From positions 248,001-312,000 of the forward strand of contig NZ_WELK01000004.1 in NCBI RefSeq assembly GCF_009799925.1: a DNA stretch of 64,000 nucleotides, given 5' to 3'. The translations under genes were made by a program, and so were the position numbers. Under the pieces are notes generated by a model. It was given only the letters and a program-made list of their open reading frames with translations. It made no database searches and had not been told where the DNA came from. Origin of the DNA: Pseudomonas sp. R-28-1W-6. GTDB taxonomy: Bacteria; Pseudomonadota; Gammaproteobacteria; Pseudomonadales; Pseudomonadaceae. The number at the start of each line of letters is the position of its first letter. Within the stretch, counting starts at the first letter, position 1. Of the stretch, positions 28,545 to 37,261 are shown piece by piece.

Positions 28545-29873
28545 TCATGTAACGTGCCTCAATGCTTCTGCCATCGCTCTGATTGGTGTCCTGCTGCCGT
28601 AGACGCTGAATGTAACGGAGCTTTCTTCATGGCCCGCCATCCGTTTAATCAGCGAGTCTTGGACGCCAGCCTCCCTCAGTTCATCGATGAAGGTGTGACG
28701 AAAGCTATGGAAGGTTTTGCGTGGGTCGCTGATTCCTTGTTTCGCCTTGTAGCGACTGAACCATTTTGATGGAGCATGACCAAGCTTTCCCCTTGTCGGG
28801 ACAAGATCGGGAAAGAGTCTGGAGTAATTTTTATCCCCGATGGATTCGGCATGCTCAAGTAGACCAAGCTCCAGCAGTTTGGGGTGAATAGGAAGCACCC
28901 GGCGGCTGCTCTGATTCTTGAGTTTTTGGTCACTATGCCTGTCATCGATACGAATGCACGGGATGCCTTGATAGCTAGTGATGTCATCGATGTGCAATTG
29001 GCAAAGCTCCTCTAAACGGGCGCCAGTGAAACGGGCGAGGAGGGGTAGCCAGTACCGCCATGGATGCTTTCGTGCCTCATGGGCCAGTGCGTCATGTTTG
29101 AGCAAGGCGTCGAGGTCAAACGGCTCAAGGGAGAGGCGAGCCTCTTTTGCAGCACCAGCCATCACTTTCATTCCCGCTAGCGGGTTTTGTCCGATGTAGC
29201 CGTTTGCCTTGCACCAGTTGAAGAAGGCCGTCAACTTCCGTAGCCGGTTGTTGATCGTTACGGCAGTGATGGTCTGGTAGGGCATGGACGAGTTTACGAC
29301 TTGCCGCAGTGTCATTCCCTTGAACTCGGTTCGCTGAGCGAAGTACTGCGGGCACCGTGCCAAGCGTTCCTTGAGGGTGCGAGCTTGTTCGACTCCGAAG
29401 GCAGAGGCAGGCATGTCGTCCATCAGTTCGAAGAAGTCCCGCAAGGCACGTTCCACGTCCAGAGCACTGACCGTTCGCCAAGCGCCGCTCCGAGTCCCTT
29501 CATCTATGTAGAGCTTCGCCAGACTTGCCAGCGTTGGGCCCTCCGCTACGGTGCTGATCGACTTGGTTGAAGTCTTTGCAGTGCTAACTGTGATCGTGGG
29601 AATTGACGTTTTGGTTCGCCATTCCGTACACAAGGCGAGGAGCTTCCGAGGTTCAATAAGGGGGTGGCTGCTGATGTGCTCGTGTACTCGACGAGCAAGC
29701 TCAGATGCGATGAATACGGCGGTTTTACGGTCCCTGACACTGAGACTCAAACGGAGAGTGGTACGGTCGGGATAGAGGTGCTTAGGCAGCCGTAAGTTCA
29801 GGTAGTACACGGCTCCGCGTCGAGTGATGTAAGTCAAAGTGGTACACCAGAGTGGTACAGCAAAGTGGAACAA
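28545..29873 (-). CDS. Tyrosine recombinase / integrase of the ffs island
   Basis: This is a 442-residue phage-type integrase. The N-terminal 100 residues form an arm-binding region (TYITRRGAVYYLNLRLPKHLY), followed by a core-binding SAM-like domain (about 125-240) and the catalytic domain with Arg in FTGARLEELCQL, HSFRHTF (His-x-x-Arg) and the nucleophile Tyr in FSVYGSRTP. It lies at the right end of the island, about 140 bases from the right ffs repeat, the usual place for an integrase next to its att site. The start may lie a few codons downstream. It ends about 40 bases from the leftward promoter candidate. Confidence 0.92.
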   Translation of the reverse strand: MFHFAVPLWCTTLTYITRRGAVYYLNLRLPKHLYPDRTTLRLSLSVRDRKTAVFIASELARRVHEHISSHPLIEPRKLLALCTEWRTKTSIPTITVSTAKTSTKSISTVAEGPTLASLAKLYIDEGTRSGAWRTVSALDVERALRDFFELMDDMPASAFGVEQARTLKERLARCPQYFAQRTEFKGMTLRQVVNSSMPYQTITAVTINNRLRKLTAFFNWCKANGYIGQNPLAGMKVMAGAAKEARLSLEPFDLDALLKHDALAHEARKHPWRYWLPLLARFTGARLEELCQLHIDDITSYQGIPCIRIDDRHSDQKLKNQSSRRVLPIHPKLLELGLLEHAESIGDKNYSRLFPDLVPTRGKLGHAPSKWFSRYKAKQGISDPRKTFHSFRHTFIDELREAGVQDSLIKRMAGHEESSVTFSVYGSRTPIRAMAEALRHVT

Positions 29874-30016
29874 TGCTGGTCACACCCCAGATTTTTGGCC
29901 TTGGCTCAGGCGTACTCGCCCGTTCGAAATGAATGTTGGCGAATCACCCATCAACCCCCCACCAGCCCAGACGCAGTGCAGCTTTCAGCAAACTGCGAGG
30001 AGTGCTTGCACTCCAC

Positions 30017-30096
30017 CCCGGTCAGGTCCGGAAGGAAGCAGCCACAGCGGGAACATCGTGTGCCGGGGTGTGGCTGGTGGGACCGCCTCCATAACC
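30017..30096 (+). repeat. Right attachment repeat (attR, truncated ffs 3' part)
   Basis: This is an 80-base copy of the ffs 3' region carrying the SRP loop (GTCCGGAAGGAAGCAG). Upstream of it there is no matching 5' strand, so it cannot fold into a full 4.5S RNA. It differs from the left copy at seven positions, two of which keep a base pair (C-G versus T-A) in the apical stem. Confidence 0.8.
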
Positions 30097-30115
30097 CGCT
30101 CCGGGTTGTCTGTTT
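30094..30115 (+). terminator. Displaced original ffs terminator
   Basis: A 6-bp stem AACCCG-CTC-CGGGTT is followed by GTCTGTTTT. It directly follows the right ffs repeat and is most simply the terminator that served ffs before the island inserted. Confidence 0.55.
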
Positions 30116-30312
30116 TCCGAAATCTTCCCCTTCGTCTTATCTGCTGCTCATGGCCTGGCCTGGCAGGGCGAAAGCACGCCTCTTTCACGCTCCTTGCGGC
30201 GCCGGCCCTCGTCCGTGGCAGTTCCAGGCCGGCCAATCCGCCGGCGCGGATGCAATTTACCCGGTGCTCCGCTAGGATTAGCCCCTCTGTTATCCAGACG
30301 CGACGGTTTTCG

Positions 30313-32400
30313 ATGAGTTATCAGGTTCTTGCACGTAAATGGCGTCCGCGCTCGTTCCGCGAAATGGTCGGCCAGACCCATGTGCTCAAGGCCCTGATCA
30401 ATGCCCTGGACAGCCAGCGCCTGCACCATGCGTACCTGTTCACCGGCACCCGCGGGGTGGGCAAGACCACCATCGCGCGGATCATCGCCAAGTGCCTGAA
30501 CTGCGAGACCGGCATCAGCTCCACGCCGTGCGGTGAGTGTTCGGTGTGCCGCGAGATCGACGAGGGCCGCTTCGTCGACCTGATCGAAGTCGACGCCGCC
30601 AGCCGCACCAAGGTCGAGGACACCCGCGAACTGCTGGAAAACGTGCAGTACGCGCCGAGCCGCGGGCGTTACAAGGTCTACCTGATCGACGAAGTGCACA
30701 TGCTCTCCACGCACTCGTTCAACGCGCTGCTCAAGACCCTCGAAGAGCCGCCACCCCACGTCAAGTTCCTGCTGGCCACCACCGACCCGCAGAAACTGCC
30801 GGTCACCATTCTCTCCCGTTGCCTGCAGTTCTCCCTGAAGAACATGCCGCCGGAGCGGGTGGTCGAGCACCTGACCCATGTATTGACCGCCGAGAGCGTG
30901 CCGTTCGAGGACGACGCCCTGTGGCTGCTCGGCCGTGCCGCCGATGGTTCGATGCGCGATGCCATGAGCCTGACCGACCAGGCCATCGCCTTTGGCGAGG
31001 GCAAGGTGCTGGCCGCCGATGTGCGCGCGATGCTCGGCACCCTCGACCACGGTCAGGTCTACGGCGTGCTGCATGCGCTGCTCGAAGGCGATGCGCGGGC
31101 GCTGCTCGAGGCCGTGCGCCATCTGGCCGAGCAAGGCCCGGACTGGAACGGCGTGCTCTCCGAGATGCTCAACGTGCTGCACCGGGTGGCGGTGGCCCAG
31201 GCCCTGCCCGAAGCGGTGGACAACGGCCAGGGGGATCGCGACAAGGTCCTGGCGCTGGCCCAGGCCTTGCCAGCCGAGGATGTGCAGTTCTACTACCAGA
31301 TGGGCCTGATCGGCCGCCGCGACCTGCCGCTGGCGCCGGACCCGCGCAGCGGTTTCGAGATGGTCCTGCTGCGCATGTTGGCGTTCCGCCCGGCGGATGC
31401 CGACGGGGCGCCCCGCTCACCTTTAAAGGATCTGGGAATCAGCAAGGCCACAGCTGATTCCACGACCAACCCAGTGGCCGGCGCAGCCCTTGCTGCCCAG
31501 CCGGCTTCTATCGCATCCCCCGTCGTTGCCGCGCCCGTAGTTCCGGCTCCGCCTCCTGTCGTCGCGCCGGTTGCTGCGGTCGAGTCGGTGCCTGCCCCGG
31601 TTGCGCCGGCAGCGGTGCCGGCGGCTACCCTTGCGGCGGCTCCGGCCAGCGTGCCGAGCGTGGTCGCAGCACCGGTTGTCGACCTGCCCTGGGAGGCGGC
31701 GAGCCCGTCCGCGTTGGCAGTTGCCGAGCCCGTGCTGGCGCCGCTTGCCAGCGAGCCTGCGGTGATCGAGGCGGCTCCGGCGCTGCAATCGGTTGTTGCC
31801 GAAGCCGAGCCGCCGGCTGTTGCCGCTGTACCGGCTCCGCCCGCCGTGGTGCCAGCCGTTGCGCAAGCCGAGGAGGGCGATGACGACGAACCGCCGCCCG
31901 GCGACTACGACTATGCCGAAGTGGATGGCGACAGCCTCGACTACGACTTCGACGTGTCGGCCGCCGAGCCGCAAGCCGAGCCCGAGCCGTTGCCGGCCGC
32001 CAAGCCGGCCACCGGCCTGGCCGCCGAGTGGCTGGACCTGTTCCCGCACCTGGGCCTGTCCGGTATGACCGGCAGCATCGGCGCCAACTGCACCTTGATC
32101 GAAGCCGATGGCGACGCCTGGCTGCTACACCTGGACCCGGGCCACAGCGCGCTGTTCAATGCCACCCAGCAACGTCGTCTGAATGACGCGCTGAACCAGC
32201 ACCTGGGGCGTAACATCGAGCTGCGCATCGAGCTGATCCTGCCCGAGCAGGAGACTCCGGCCCAGGCTGCTGCGCGCAAGCGCGCCGAGCGCCAGCGCCT
32301 GGCCGAGCAGTCGATTCAGGACGACCCGCTGGTGCAGCAGATGATTCAACAATTCGGAGCGGTGATCCGCGCCGAGTCCATCGAACCCCTGACCCATTAA
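30313..32400 (+). CDS. dnaX: DNA polymerase III tau/gamma subunit
   Basis: This 695-residue clamp-loader ATPase starts MSYQVLARKWRPRSF. Walker A is GTRGVGKTT (about 44-52), a zinc site of four cysteines follows (CLNCETG ... CGECSVC), and the SRC motif lies in ILSRCLQFSLK. A Pro/Ala/Val-rich linker (about 375-515) and an acidic stretch (DDDEPPPGDYDYAEVD) precede the tau C-terminal domain that binds the polymerase. I see no A-rich slippery heptamer like that of E. coli. ybaB and recR follow, as is standard. Confidence 0.96.
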   Translation: MSYQVLARKWRPRSFREMVGQTHVLKALINALDSQRLHHAYLFTGTRGVGKTTIARIIAKCLNCETGISSTPCGECSVCREIDEGRFVDLIEVDAASRTKVEDTRELLENVQYAPSRGRYKVYLIDEVHMLSTHSFNALLKTLEEPPPHVKFLLATTDPQKLPVTILSRCLQFSLKNMPPERVVEHLTHVLTAESVPFEDDALWLLGRAADGSMRDAMSLTDQAIAFGEGKVLAADVRAMLGTLDHGQVYGVLHALLEGDARALLEAVRHLAEQGPDWNGVLSEMLNVLHRVAVAQALPEAVDNGQGDRDKVLALAQALPAEDVQFYYQMGLIGRRDLPLAPDPRSGFEMVLLRMLAFRPADADGAPRSPLKDLGISKATADSTTNPVAGAALAAQPASIASPVVAAPVVPAPPPVVAPVAAVESVPAPVAPAAVPAATLAAAPASVPSVVAAPVVDLPWEAASPSALAVAEPVLAPLASEPAVIEAAPALQSVVAEAEPPAVAAVPAPPAVVPAVAQAEEGDDDEPPPGDYDYAEVDGDSLDYDFDVSAAEPQAEPEPLPAAKPATGLAAEWLDLFPHLGLSGMTGSIGANCTLIEADGDAWLLHLDPGHSALFNATQQRRLNDALNQHLGRNIELRIELILPEQETPAQAAARKRAERQRLAEQSIQDDPLVQQMIQQFGAVIRAESIEPLTH

Positions 32401-32422
32401 TTGATTCGCCGAGGAACCCATC

Positions 32423-32749
32423 ATGATGAAAGGTGGCATGGCAGGCCTGATGAAGCAGGCTCAGCAGATGCAAGAAAAAATGGCCAAGATGCAGGAAGAA
32501 CTGGCCAATGCCGAAGTCACCGGCCAGTCCGGCGCCGGCCTGGTCAGCGTGGTGATGACAGGTCGTCACGACGTCAAGCGCATCACCCTCGACGACAGCC
32601 TGATGCAGGAAGACAAGGAAGTGCTGGAGGACCTGATCGCCGCGGCGGTCAACGATGCCGTGCGCAAGGTCGAGCAGAACAGCCAGGACAAGATGTCCGG
32701 CATGACCGCAGGTATGCAGCTTCCCCCCGGCTTCAAAATGCCCTTCTAA
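32423..32749 (+). CDS. YbaB/EbfC nucleoid-associated protein
   Basis: This 108-residue member of the YbaB/EbfC family begins [28 protein letters not shown] and ends [11 protein letters not shown], both characteristic. It is a small dimeric DNA-binding protein found between dnaX and recR in most proteobacteria. It starts 22 bases after dnaX and is probably cotranscribed with it. Confidence 0.94.
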   Translation: MMKGGMAGLMKQAQQMQEKMAKMQEELANAEVTGQSGAGLVSVVMTGRHDVKRITLDDSLMQEDKEVLEDLIAAAVNDAVRKVEQNSQDKMSGMTAGMQLPPGFKMPF

Positions 32750-32787
32750 GACGCGACGTCCAGCCGCAGCACATAGCAGCGTTGCAC

Positions 32788-32840
32788 TTCGGCCCGGGCA
32801 TGCTCATTTACGGTCAGTAAACTCCGCTGGCCGGGCCGAA
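32788..32840. repeat. Palindromic repeat with ATGCTCATTTA core
   Basis: A perfect 10-bp stem TTCGGCCCGG / CCGGGCCGAA encloses a 33-base loop containing ATGCTCATTTA-N7-TAAA. The same core is inside the MITE-like element after tadD, so this is probably a member of a dispersed repeat family. It lies between ybaB and recR. Confidence 0.5.
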
Positions 32841-32924
32841 ACGCGCCTTGCTCTGCACCGCGTCTGAACGCCCCTCACTGCGTGCCCATCATTCAAAGCA
32901 TCGCCTTTTTCACGGTACCCCTCC

Positions 32925-33524
32925 ATGAGCTTCAGCCCACTGATCCGCCAACTGGTCGACGCCTTGCGTATCCTGCCTGGAGTCGGGCAGAAGACTGCCC
33001 AGCGCATGGCCCTGCAGATGCTCGAGCGTGATCGCGCTGGCGGTTTGCGCCTGGCCCAGGCGCTGACTGCGGCGATGGAGGGGGTAGGGCACTGCACGCG
33101 CTGCCGTACCCTGAGCGAGGACGAGCTGTGCCCGCAGTGCGCCGATCCGCGCCGGGACGACAGCCTGCTGTGCGTGGTCGAGGGGCCGCTGGATGTGTTC
33201 GCCGTCGAGCAGACCGGCTATCGCGGGCGCTACTTCGTGCTCAAGGGCCATCTGTCGCCACTCGACGGCCTGGGCCCGGAGGCTATCGGCATCCCCGAGC
33301 TGCTGGCGCGGATCGAGGCAGGCAGCTTCGGCGAAGTGATCCTGGCCACCAACCCGACGGTAGAGGGGGAGGCCACCGCCCACTACATTGCCCAGCTGCT
33401 CGACGGCAAGGGCATCATTCTGTCGCGTATCGCCCATGGCGTACCGCTGGGAGGCGAGCTGGAACTGGTGGACGGCGGCACCCTGGCCCATGCCTTTGCC
33501 GGACGGCGGCCGATCGCCCACTGA
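32925..33524 (+). CDS. recR: Recombination protein RecR
   Basis: This is a 199-residue RecR of the RecFOR pathway, which loads RecA at gaps. It has an N-terminal helix-hairpin-helix ([18 protein letters not shown]), a four-cysteine zinc finger ([16 protein letters not shown]) and a Toprim domain ([16 protein letters not shown]). Length is normal. It lies downstream of dnaX-ybaB. Confidence 0.97.
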   Translation: MSFSPLIRQLVDALRILPGVGQKTAQRMALQMLERDRAGGLRLAQALTAAMEGVGHCTRCRTLSEDELCPQCADPRRDDSLLCVVEGPLDVFAVEQTGYRGRYFVLKGHLSPLDGLGPEAIGIPELLARIEAGSFGEVILATNPTVEGEATAHYIAQLLDGKGIILSRIAHGVPLGGELELVDGGTLAHAFAGRRPIAH

Positions 33525-33551
33525 GCCTCCGCCGGGGTACCGCACCGGCCA

Positions 33552-33598
33552 CGTGGGAGCGGCTTCCGCCGCGAATGGCGCGGCGCAAAGCGCTCCCG
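33552..33598. repeat. REP-like palindromic element
   Basis: GTGGGAGCGGCTTCCGCCGC starts a typical Pseudomonas REP sequence (GTGGGAGCGGCTT...GCCGCGAA). An outer inverted repeat GGGAGCG / CGCTCCC closes it. It lies in the gap after recR. Confidence 0.6.
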
Positions 33599-33625
33599 TC
33601 AGCGCGGACTCTGTGCACCGGGGCG

Positions 33626-33888
33626 ATGACGCTGGCATACATAGCCTGGGTCTTCGTGGATGGCGAGGATGGCCGTGTGCTCGGTCGCGAGATACCCGGC
33701 GTCGGCACTGCGGGCGAGCGTTTCTATCAGCTGCAGCTACCGATCCATGGCGGGCGTATCCTCGGTTCCCCCGGGTGGATGCCGATTGCCGTGCTCAGCG
33801 TCACCGGCGCAAGCAACGGGCGCGGCGCTTCGCCACCCGGCAGCGGGCAACGCAATCGTCGCCTGGCTTGGCCGATACGTCTTCTTGA
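33626..33888 (+). pseudogene. 3' remnant of a PepSY-associated membrane protein gene
   Basis: The first frame reads VFVDGEDGRVLGREIPGVG, then QLQLPIHGGRILGSPG and VLSVTG, which resembles the C-terminal end of PepSY-TM proteins. After VLSVTG the matching tail RRKQRARRF continues in another frame, and the expected membrane helix (VVVWW-like) between them is missing. The N-terminal bulk of the gene is absent. This is a decayed remnant, not a functional gene. Confidence 0.55.
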
Positions 33889-33940
33889 AACCAAGCAAGC
33901 GCTCGGTTAAGGTCGATGCAACCTTATCCGGAGCTGCCTC

Positions 33941-35089
33941 ATGACCGCCTTCCAGGACTATTTCGACGACTCCCATCAACTGGTTCGCGATTCGGTGCGC
34001 CGTTTCGTCGAGCGCGAAGTGCTGCCCCACGTGGCGGACTGGGAGGAGGCCGAGGAGTTTCCCCGCGAGCTGTACCGCAAAGCCGGTGCCGCCGGCATCC
34101 TCGGCATCGGCTACCCGGAACAGTTCGGCGGCAGCCACGAGGGCGACCTGTTCGCCAAGGTGGCGGTCAGCGAGGAGCTGATGCGCTGTGGCTCCGGCGG
34201 CCTGGTGGCCGGGCTCGGCTCGCTGGATATCGGCCTGCCGCCGGTGCTCAAATGGGCTTGCCCGCAAGTGCGCGAGCGCGTGGTGCCGCAGGTGCTGGCC
34301 GGCGAGAAGATCATGGCCCTGGCGGTGACCGAGCCGTCCGGTGGTTCTGATGTGGCCAATCTCAAGACCCGCGCCGTACGTGATGGCGATTTCTATCGTG
34401 TCACCGGCAGCAAGACCTTCATCACCAGCGGCGTGCGCGCCGACTACTACACGGTGGCGGTGCGCACCGGTGGCGAGGGGTTCGGCGGCGTCAGCCTGCT
34501 GCTGATCGAGAAGGGCACGCCGGGTTTCACCGTCGGCCGCTCGCTGAAGAAGATGGGCTGGTGGGCGTCCGATACCGCCGAGCTGTTCTTCGACGACTGC
34601 AAGGTGCCGCTGGGTAACCTGATCGGCGCCGAGAACATGGGCTTTGCCGGGATCATGGCCAACTTCCAGAGCGAGCGCCTGTCGCTGGCGATCATGGCCA
34701 ACATGACCTCGCAGCTGGCCCTGGAGGAGACGCTGAAATGGGCTAATGATCGCCAGGCCTTCGGCAAGCCGATCGGCAAGTTCCAGGTGCTCAAGCACCG
34801 CCTGGCCGAGATGGCCACCCAGCTGGAGGTGTCACGCGAGTTCACCTACCGCCAGGCCGCCAAGATGGCCGCCGGCAAGAGCGTGATCAAGGAGATCTCC
34901 ATGGCCAAGAACTTCGCCACCGACGTCTCCGACCGCATCACCTACGACGCCACGCAGATCCTCGGCGGCATGGGTTTCATGCGCGAGTCGCTGGTCGAGC
35001 GCCTGTACCGCGACAACCGCATCCTCTCGATCGGCGGTGGCACGCGCGAAGTGATGAACGAGATCATCAGCAAGCAGATGGGGCTCTGA
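33941..35089 (+). CDS. Acyl-CoA dehydrogenase
   Basis: This is a 382-residue FAD-dependent acyl-CoA dehydrogenase with N-terminal, middle (ALAVTEPSGGSDVANLKTRA; FITSGVRADYY) and C-terminal domains (QAFGKPIGKFQVLKHRLAEM; ATQILGGMGFMRES). The position used as catalytic Glu in medium-chain enzymes reads Gly here (SIGGGTREV). The base is probably the Glu in FQSERLSLA, as in long-chain and isovaleryl enzymes; this is inference. Substrate is unknown. In P. aeruginosa a homologue also follows recR. Confidence 0.93.
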   Translation: MTAFQDYFDDSHQLVRDSVRRFVEREVLPHVADWEEAEEFPRELYRKAGAAGILGIGYPEQFGGSHEGDLFAKVAVSEELMRCGSGGLVAGLGSLDIGLPPVLKWACPQVRERVVPQVLAGEKIMALAVTEPSGGSDVANLKTRAVRDGDFYRVTGSKTFITSGVRADYYTVAVRTGGEGFGGVSLLLIEKGTPGFTVGRSLKKMGWWASDTAELFFDDCKVPLGNLIGAENMGFAGIMANFQSERLSLAIMANMTSQLALEETLKWANDRQAFGKPIGKFQVLKHRLAEMATQLEVSREFTYRQAAKMAAGKSVIKEISMAKNFATDVSDRITYDATQILGGMGFMRESLVERLYRDNRILSIGGGTREVMNEIISKQMGL

Positions 35090-35131
35090 GCCCCAGCCAG
35101 GCTGGCGCTTGTCGGCGAGTGGTCGTGCTGC

Positions 35132-35177
35132 TCTGCCGGCAGCTCCCGGCAGATGGGCACCGCGGCGGGTGCCTTTG
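35132..35177. terminator. Paired hairpins between convergent genes
   Basis: Two adjacent hairpins, CTGCCGG / CCGGCAG and GGCACC / GGTGCC followed by TTTG, lie between the acyl-CoA dehydrogenase gene and the convergent apt gene. Confidence 0.4.
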
Positions 35178-35213
35178 CGTCGGTCGGTCTACGGGGCCTG
35201 GTGAAGGGGCGGC

Positions 35214-35762
35214 TTAACCTTCGTCGAGCTCGAAGGCGGTCAGGCAGAATACGGCGATGCCGCTGTCTTGCAGCTTCTGCGAGCCGCCCAGTTCGGGCAG
35301 GTCGATGATCGCCGCGGCTTCGTGAACCCTGGCGCCCATGCGCCGGACCAGGCGGGCGGCGGCGAGCAGGGTGCCGCCGGTGGCGATCAGGTCATCGAAG
35401 ATCAGCACCGAGTCGCCTTCGCACAGGCTGTCGGCCTGCACTTCCAGCAGCGCCTCGCCGTACTCGGTCTGGTAGCTCTCGCTCAGTACCTCGGTCGGCA
35501 GCTTGCCCTGCTTGCGAAACAGGATCAGCGGCTTGTTCAGTTCGTAGGCGATGATCGAGCCGATCAGGAAGCCGCGCGCATCCATGGCCGCGATGTGGCT
35601 GAAGTCGTTTTCCACATAGCGCTGGATGAAGCTGTCGGCGACCATGCGCAGGGCGCGCGGCGACTGGAAAATCGGGGTGATGTCGCGAAACACCACGCCC
35701 GGCTTGGGGAAGTCCGGCACCGGACGGATCAGGGATTTGATAGTGAATTCGTCGAAGATCAT
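35214..35762 (-). CDS. apt: Adenine phosphoribosyltransferase
   Basis: This 182-residue purine-salvage enzyme converts adenine and PRPP to AMP. The PRPP-binding loop is [17 protein letters not shown] (about residues 120-136). The start [27 protein letters not shown] matches the family; an upstream in-frame start is rejected. It follows anr on the same strand with a 35-base gap. Confidence 0.95.
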   Translation of the reverse strand: MIFDEFTIKSLIRPVPDFPKPGVVFRDITPIFQSPRALRMVADSFIQRYVENDFSHIAAMDARGFLIGSIIAYELNKPLILFRKQGKLPTEVLSESYQTEYGEALLEVQADSLCEGDSVLIFDDLIATGGTLLAAARLVRRMGARVHEAAAIIDLPELGGSQKLQDSGIAVFCLTAFELDEG

Positions 35763-35797
35763 CGTCAGATTCCTGTCGGCCGGTTCTGTGCAGGCTG

Positions 35798-36532
35798 TCA
35801 GCTGTCCACGTTGCCGCCCGCCAGGGCGCACAGCTCGATCGGGTCGAGGATGTGCACTTCCTTGCCTTCGGCGGCGAGCAGGCCGTTCTGCTGGAAGCGG
35901 GTGAACACCCGCGAGACGGTTTCCACCGCCAGGCCCAGGTAGTTGCCGACCTCGTTGCGCGACATGGCCAGGCGGAACTGGTTGGGCGAGAAGCCGCGGG
36001 CGCGGAAGCGAGCAGAGAGGTTGACCAGGAAGGTGGCGATGCGCTCGTCGGCGGTCTTCTTCGACAGCAGCATCATCATCTGCTGGTCGTCGCGGATTTC
36101 CCGGCTCATCACCCGCATCAGCTGGCGGCGCAGTTGCGGCAGCTGCACGGACAGTTCGTCCAGGCGCTCGAAGGGGATTTCACAGACCGAGGTGGTTTCC
36201 AGCGCCTGGGCGGAGACCGGGTACAGCTCGGTGTCCATGCCGGACAGGCCGACCAGCTCGCTGGGCAGGTGGAAGCCGGTGATCTGCTCCTCGCCGCCGT
36301 CGCTCAGGCTGAAGGTCTTCAGCGCACCGGCGCGCACCGCGAATACCGAGGCGAAGGCATCGCCCTGGCGGAACAGGAACTCGCCCTTCTTCAGCGGGCG
36401 GCCGCGTTTGACGATCTCGTCGAGGGCATCCATGTCCTCCAGGTTCAGTGACAGCGGGAGGCACAGCGCCGCCAGACTGCAATCCTTGCAATGGGCCTGG
36501 TGCGGGGTGTGCACCTTGATGGTCTCGGGCAT
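35798..36532 (-). CDS. anr: Oxygen-sensing transcriptional regulator Anr (FNR type)
   Basis: This 244-residue homologue of FNR is the global anaerobic/microaerobic regulator of Pseudomonas. The N-terminal iron-sulfur ligands are in [11 protein letters not shown], with the fourth Cys in [10 protein letters not shown] cyclic-nucleotide-fold domain follows, then the DNA-recognition helix [21 protein letters not shown], whose E--SR pattern reads TTGAT-N4-ATCAA sites. The ATG start is preferred over the GTG one codon upstream. Boxes matching its recognition site are seen upstream of hemN and ccoN of the distal oxidase operon. Confidence 0.96.
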   Translation of the reverse strand: MPETIKVHTPHQAHCKDCSLAALCLPLSLNLEDMDALDEIVKRGRPLKKGEFLFRQGDAFASVFAVRAGALKTFSLSDGGEEQITGFHLPSELVGLSGMDTELYPVSAQALETTSVCEIPFERLDELSVQLPQLRRQLMRVMSREIRDDQQMMMLLSKKTADERIATFLVNLSARFRARGFSPNQFRLAMSRNEVGNYLGLAVETVSRVFTRFQQNGLLAAEGKEVHILDPIELCALAGGNVDS

Positions 36533-36806
36533 CACGGGGGTTCCTGCTGGCTAAACACGCATAGGTGGCAAGGGTAACGCATGCCCGGTCCATCTAGCCA
36601 GCCTAGAACGGTGGCCTGACAGTTCGTTCAGGTTTCGACCGCTAAGGCCGTCGGACCCGGTCCGGCGAGAGCGACGGCGGTTGGCGTGCAGTACGAGGCC
36701 GCGCGTGCCGGTTGCACCCAGGCCGCGGCGGGTGAAAGATGGGCGCACCGTTGTGCGCTTTAGCCGCAGCGGCATTTTGCCCACCCCGCACAGGCCAAGG
36801 ATCGGC

Positions 36807-37208
36807 ATGCCCCAGAAACTCTTCGCGTTACTCGGTTGTACCCTGCTGCTGGCAGGTTGTGAGGTACTGTTCGTGGCCAACACCCTGGTCGGCTGCGCCA
36901 TGCGCCCGGAGATGGATATCCTGCCGCGGGAGCTGCCGGCGGCGCGAGCGGGTGAGCCTTATTGGGTGCGCATCGAGGTGGTCGACACCAGCTCGCCGCT
37001 GACCGGCATCCATGTCAGCCCCAGGCAGCCGCTGCCGGCCGGCCTGACGCTGGAGCATGCGGAGCGTGCCGCGCATGGCGTGATTGCCGGTACGCCACTG
37101 ACCCCCGGGGTGTATCCGCTGCGGGTCTATGCCGGTAGCTACGGTACCCAATGCGTGGGCAAGAAAGCCGAGCGGTCGTACCGGCTGGAGGTGCTGGCGG
37201 CGCATTGA
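36807..37208 (+). CDS. Putative lipoprotein with Ig-like fold
   Basis: This is a 133-residue protein with a lipoprotein signal peptide ending LLLAGC (Cys17). The mature part includes RAGEPYWVRIEVVD and TPLTPGVYPLRVYAG, which resemble the putative Ig (He_PIG-like) fold. P. aeruginosa has a short gene at the same place between anr and hemN. Function is unknown. Confidence 0.8.
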   Translation: MPQKLFALLGCTLLLAGCEVLFVANTLVGCAMRPEMDILPRELPAARAGEPYWVRIEVVDTSSPLTGIHVSPRQPLPAGLTLEHAERAAHGVIAGTPLTPGVYPLRVYAGSYGTQCVGKKAERSYRLEVLAAH

Positions 37209-37261
37209 ACCTGCTCGGCGGCTGGCCTGGCGCGCCCCCCGCGCACCGGGCCTGCCGCCGC

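Larger units (their letters stand above)
22871..30096. mobile_element. Integrated genomic island at ffs, about 7.1 kb
   Basis: The region is bounded by two 80-base direct repeats of the 3' part of ffs (22871-22950 and 30017-30096; 7 mismatches, longest identical block 25 bases). A tyrosine integrase lies at the right end. The content is five genes: an AIPR protein, a serine recombinase, a helicase-like ATPase, an AP2-like protein and the integrase. Base composition is visibly lower in GC than the flanks. The ancestral arrangement would be ffs followed directly by dnaX. Confidence 0.85.
29874..30312. other. Island right junction and dnaX leader
   Basis: This gap of 439 bases contains, in order, the integrase upstream region, the right ffs repeat (30017-30096), a short terminator-like hairpin (30094-30115) and a backbone leader to dnaX. 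No protein gene is supported; the frame that runs into dnaX from upstream crosses the ffs repeat and is not plausible coding sequence. Confidence 0.6.

Noticed and set aside
30017-30096. Second functional 4.5S RNA gene
   Set aside because: Only the 3' part is present; the sequence upstream does not pair as the SRP 5' strand, and no promoter is evident.
29839-30312. Upstream extension of the dnaX frame
   Set aside because: It would translate the right ffs repeat and the junction; DnaX proteins start at MSYQVLARKWRP.
31440-31900. Programmed frameshift site for a gamma form of DnaX
   Set aside because: No A-rich slippery heptamer is visible in the linker region; a short form cannot be supported.
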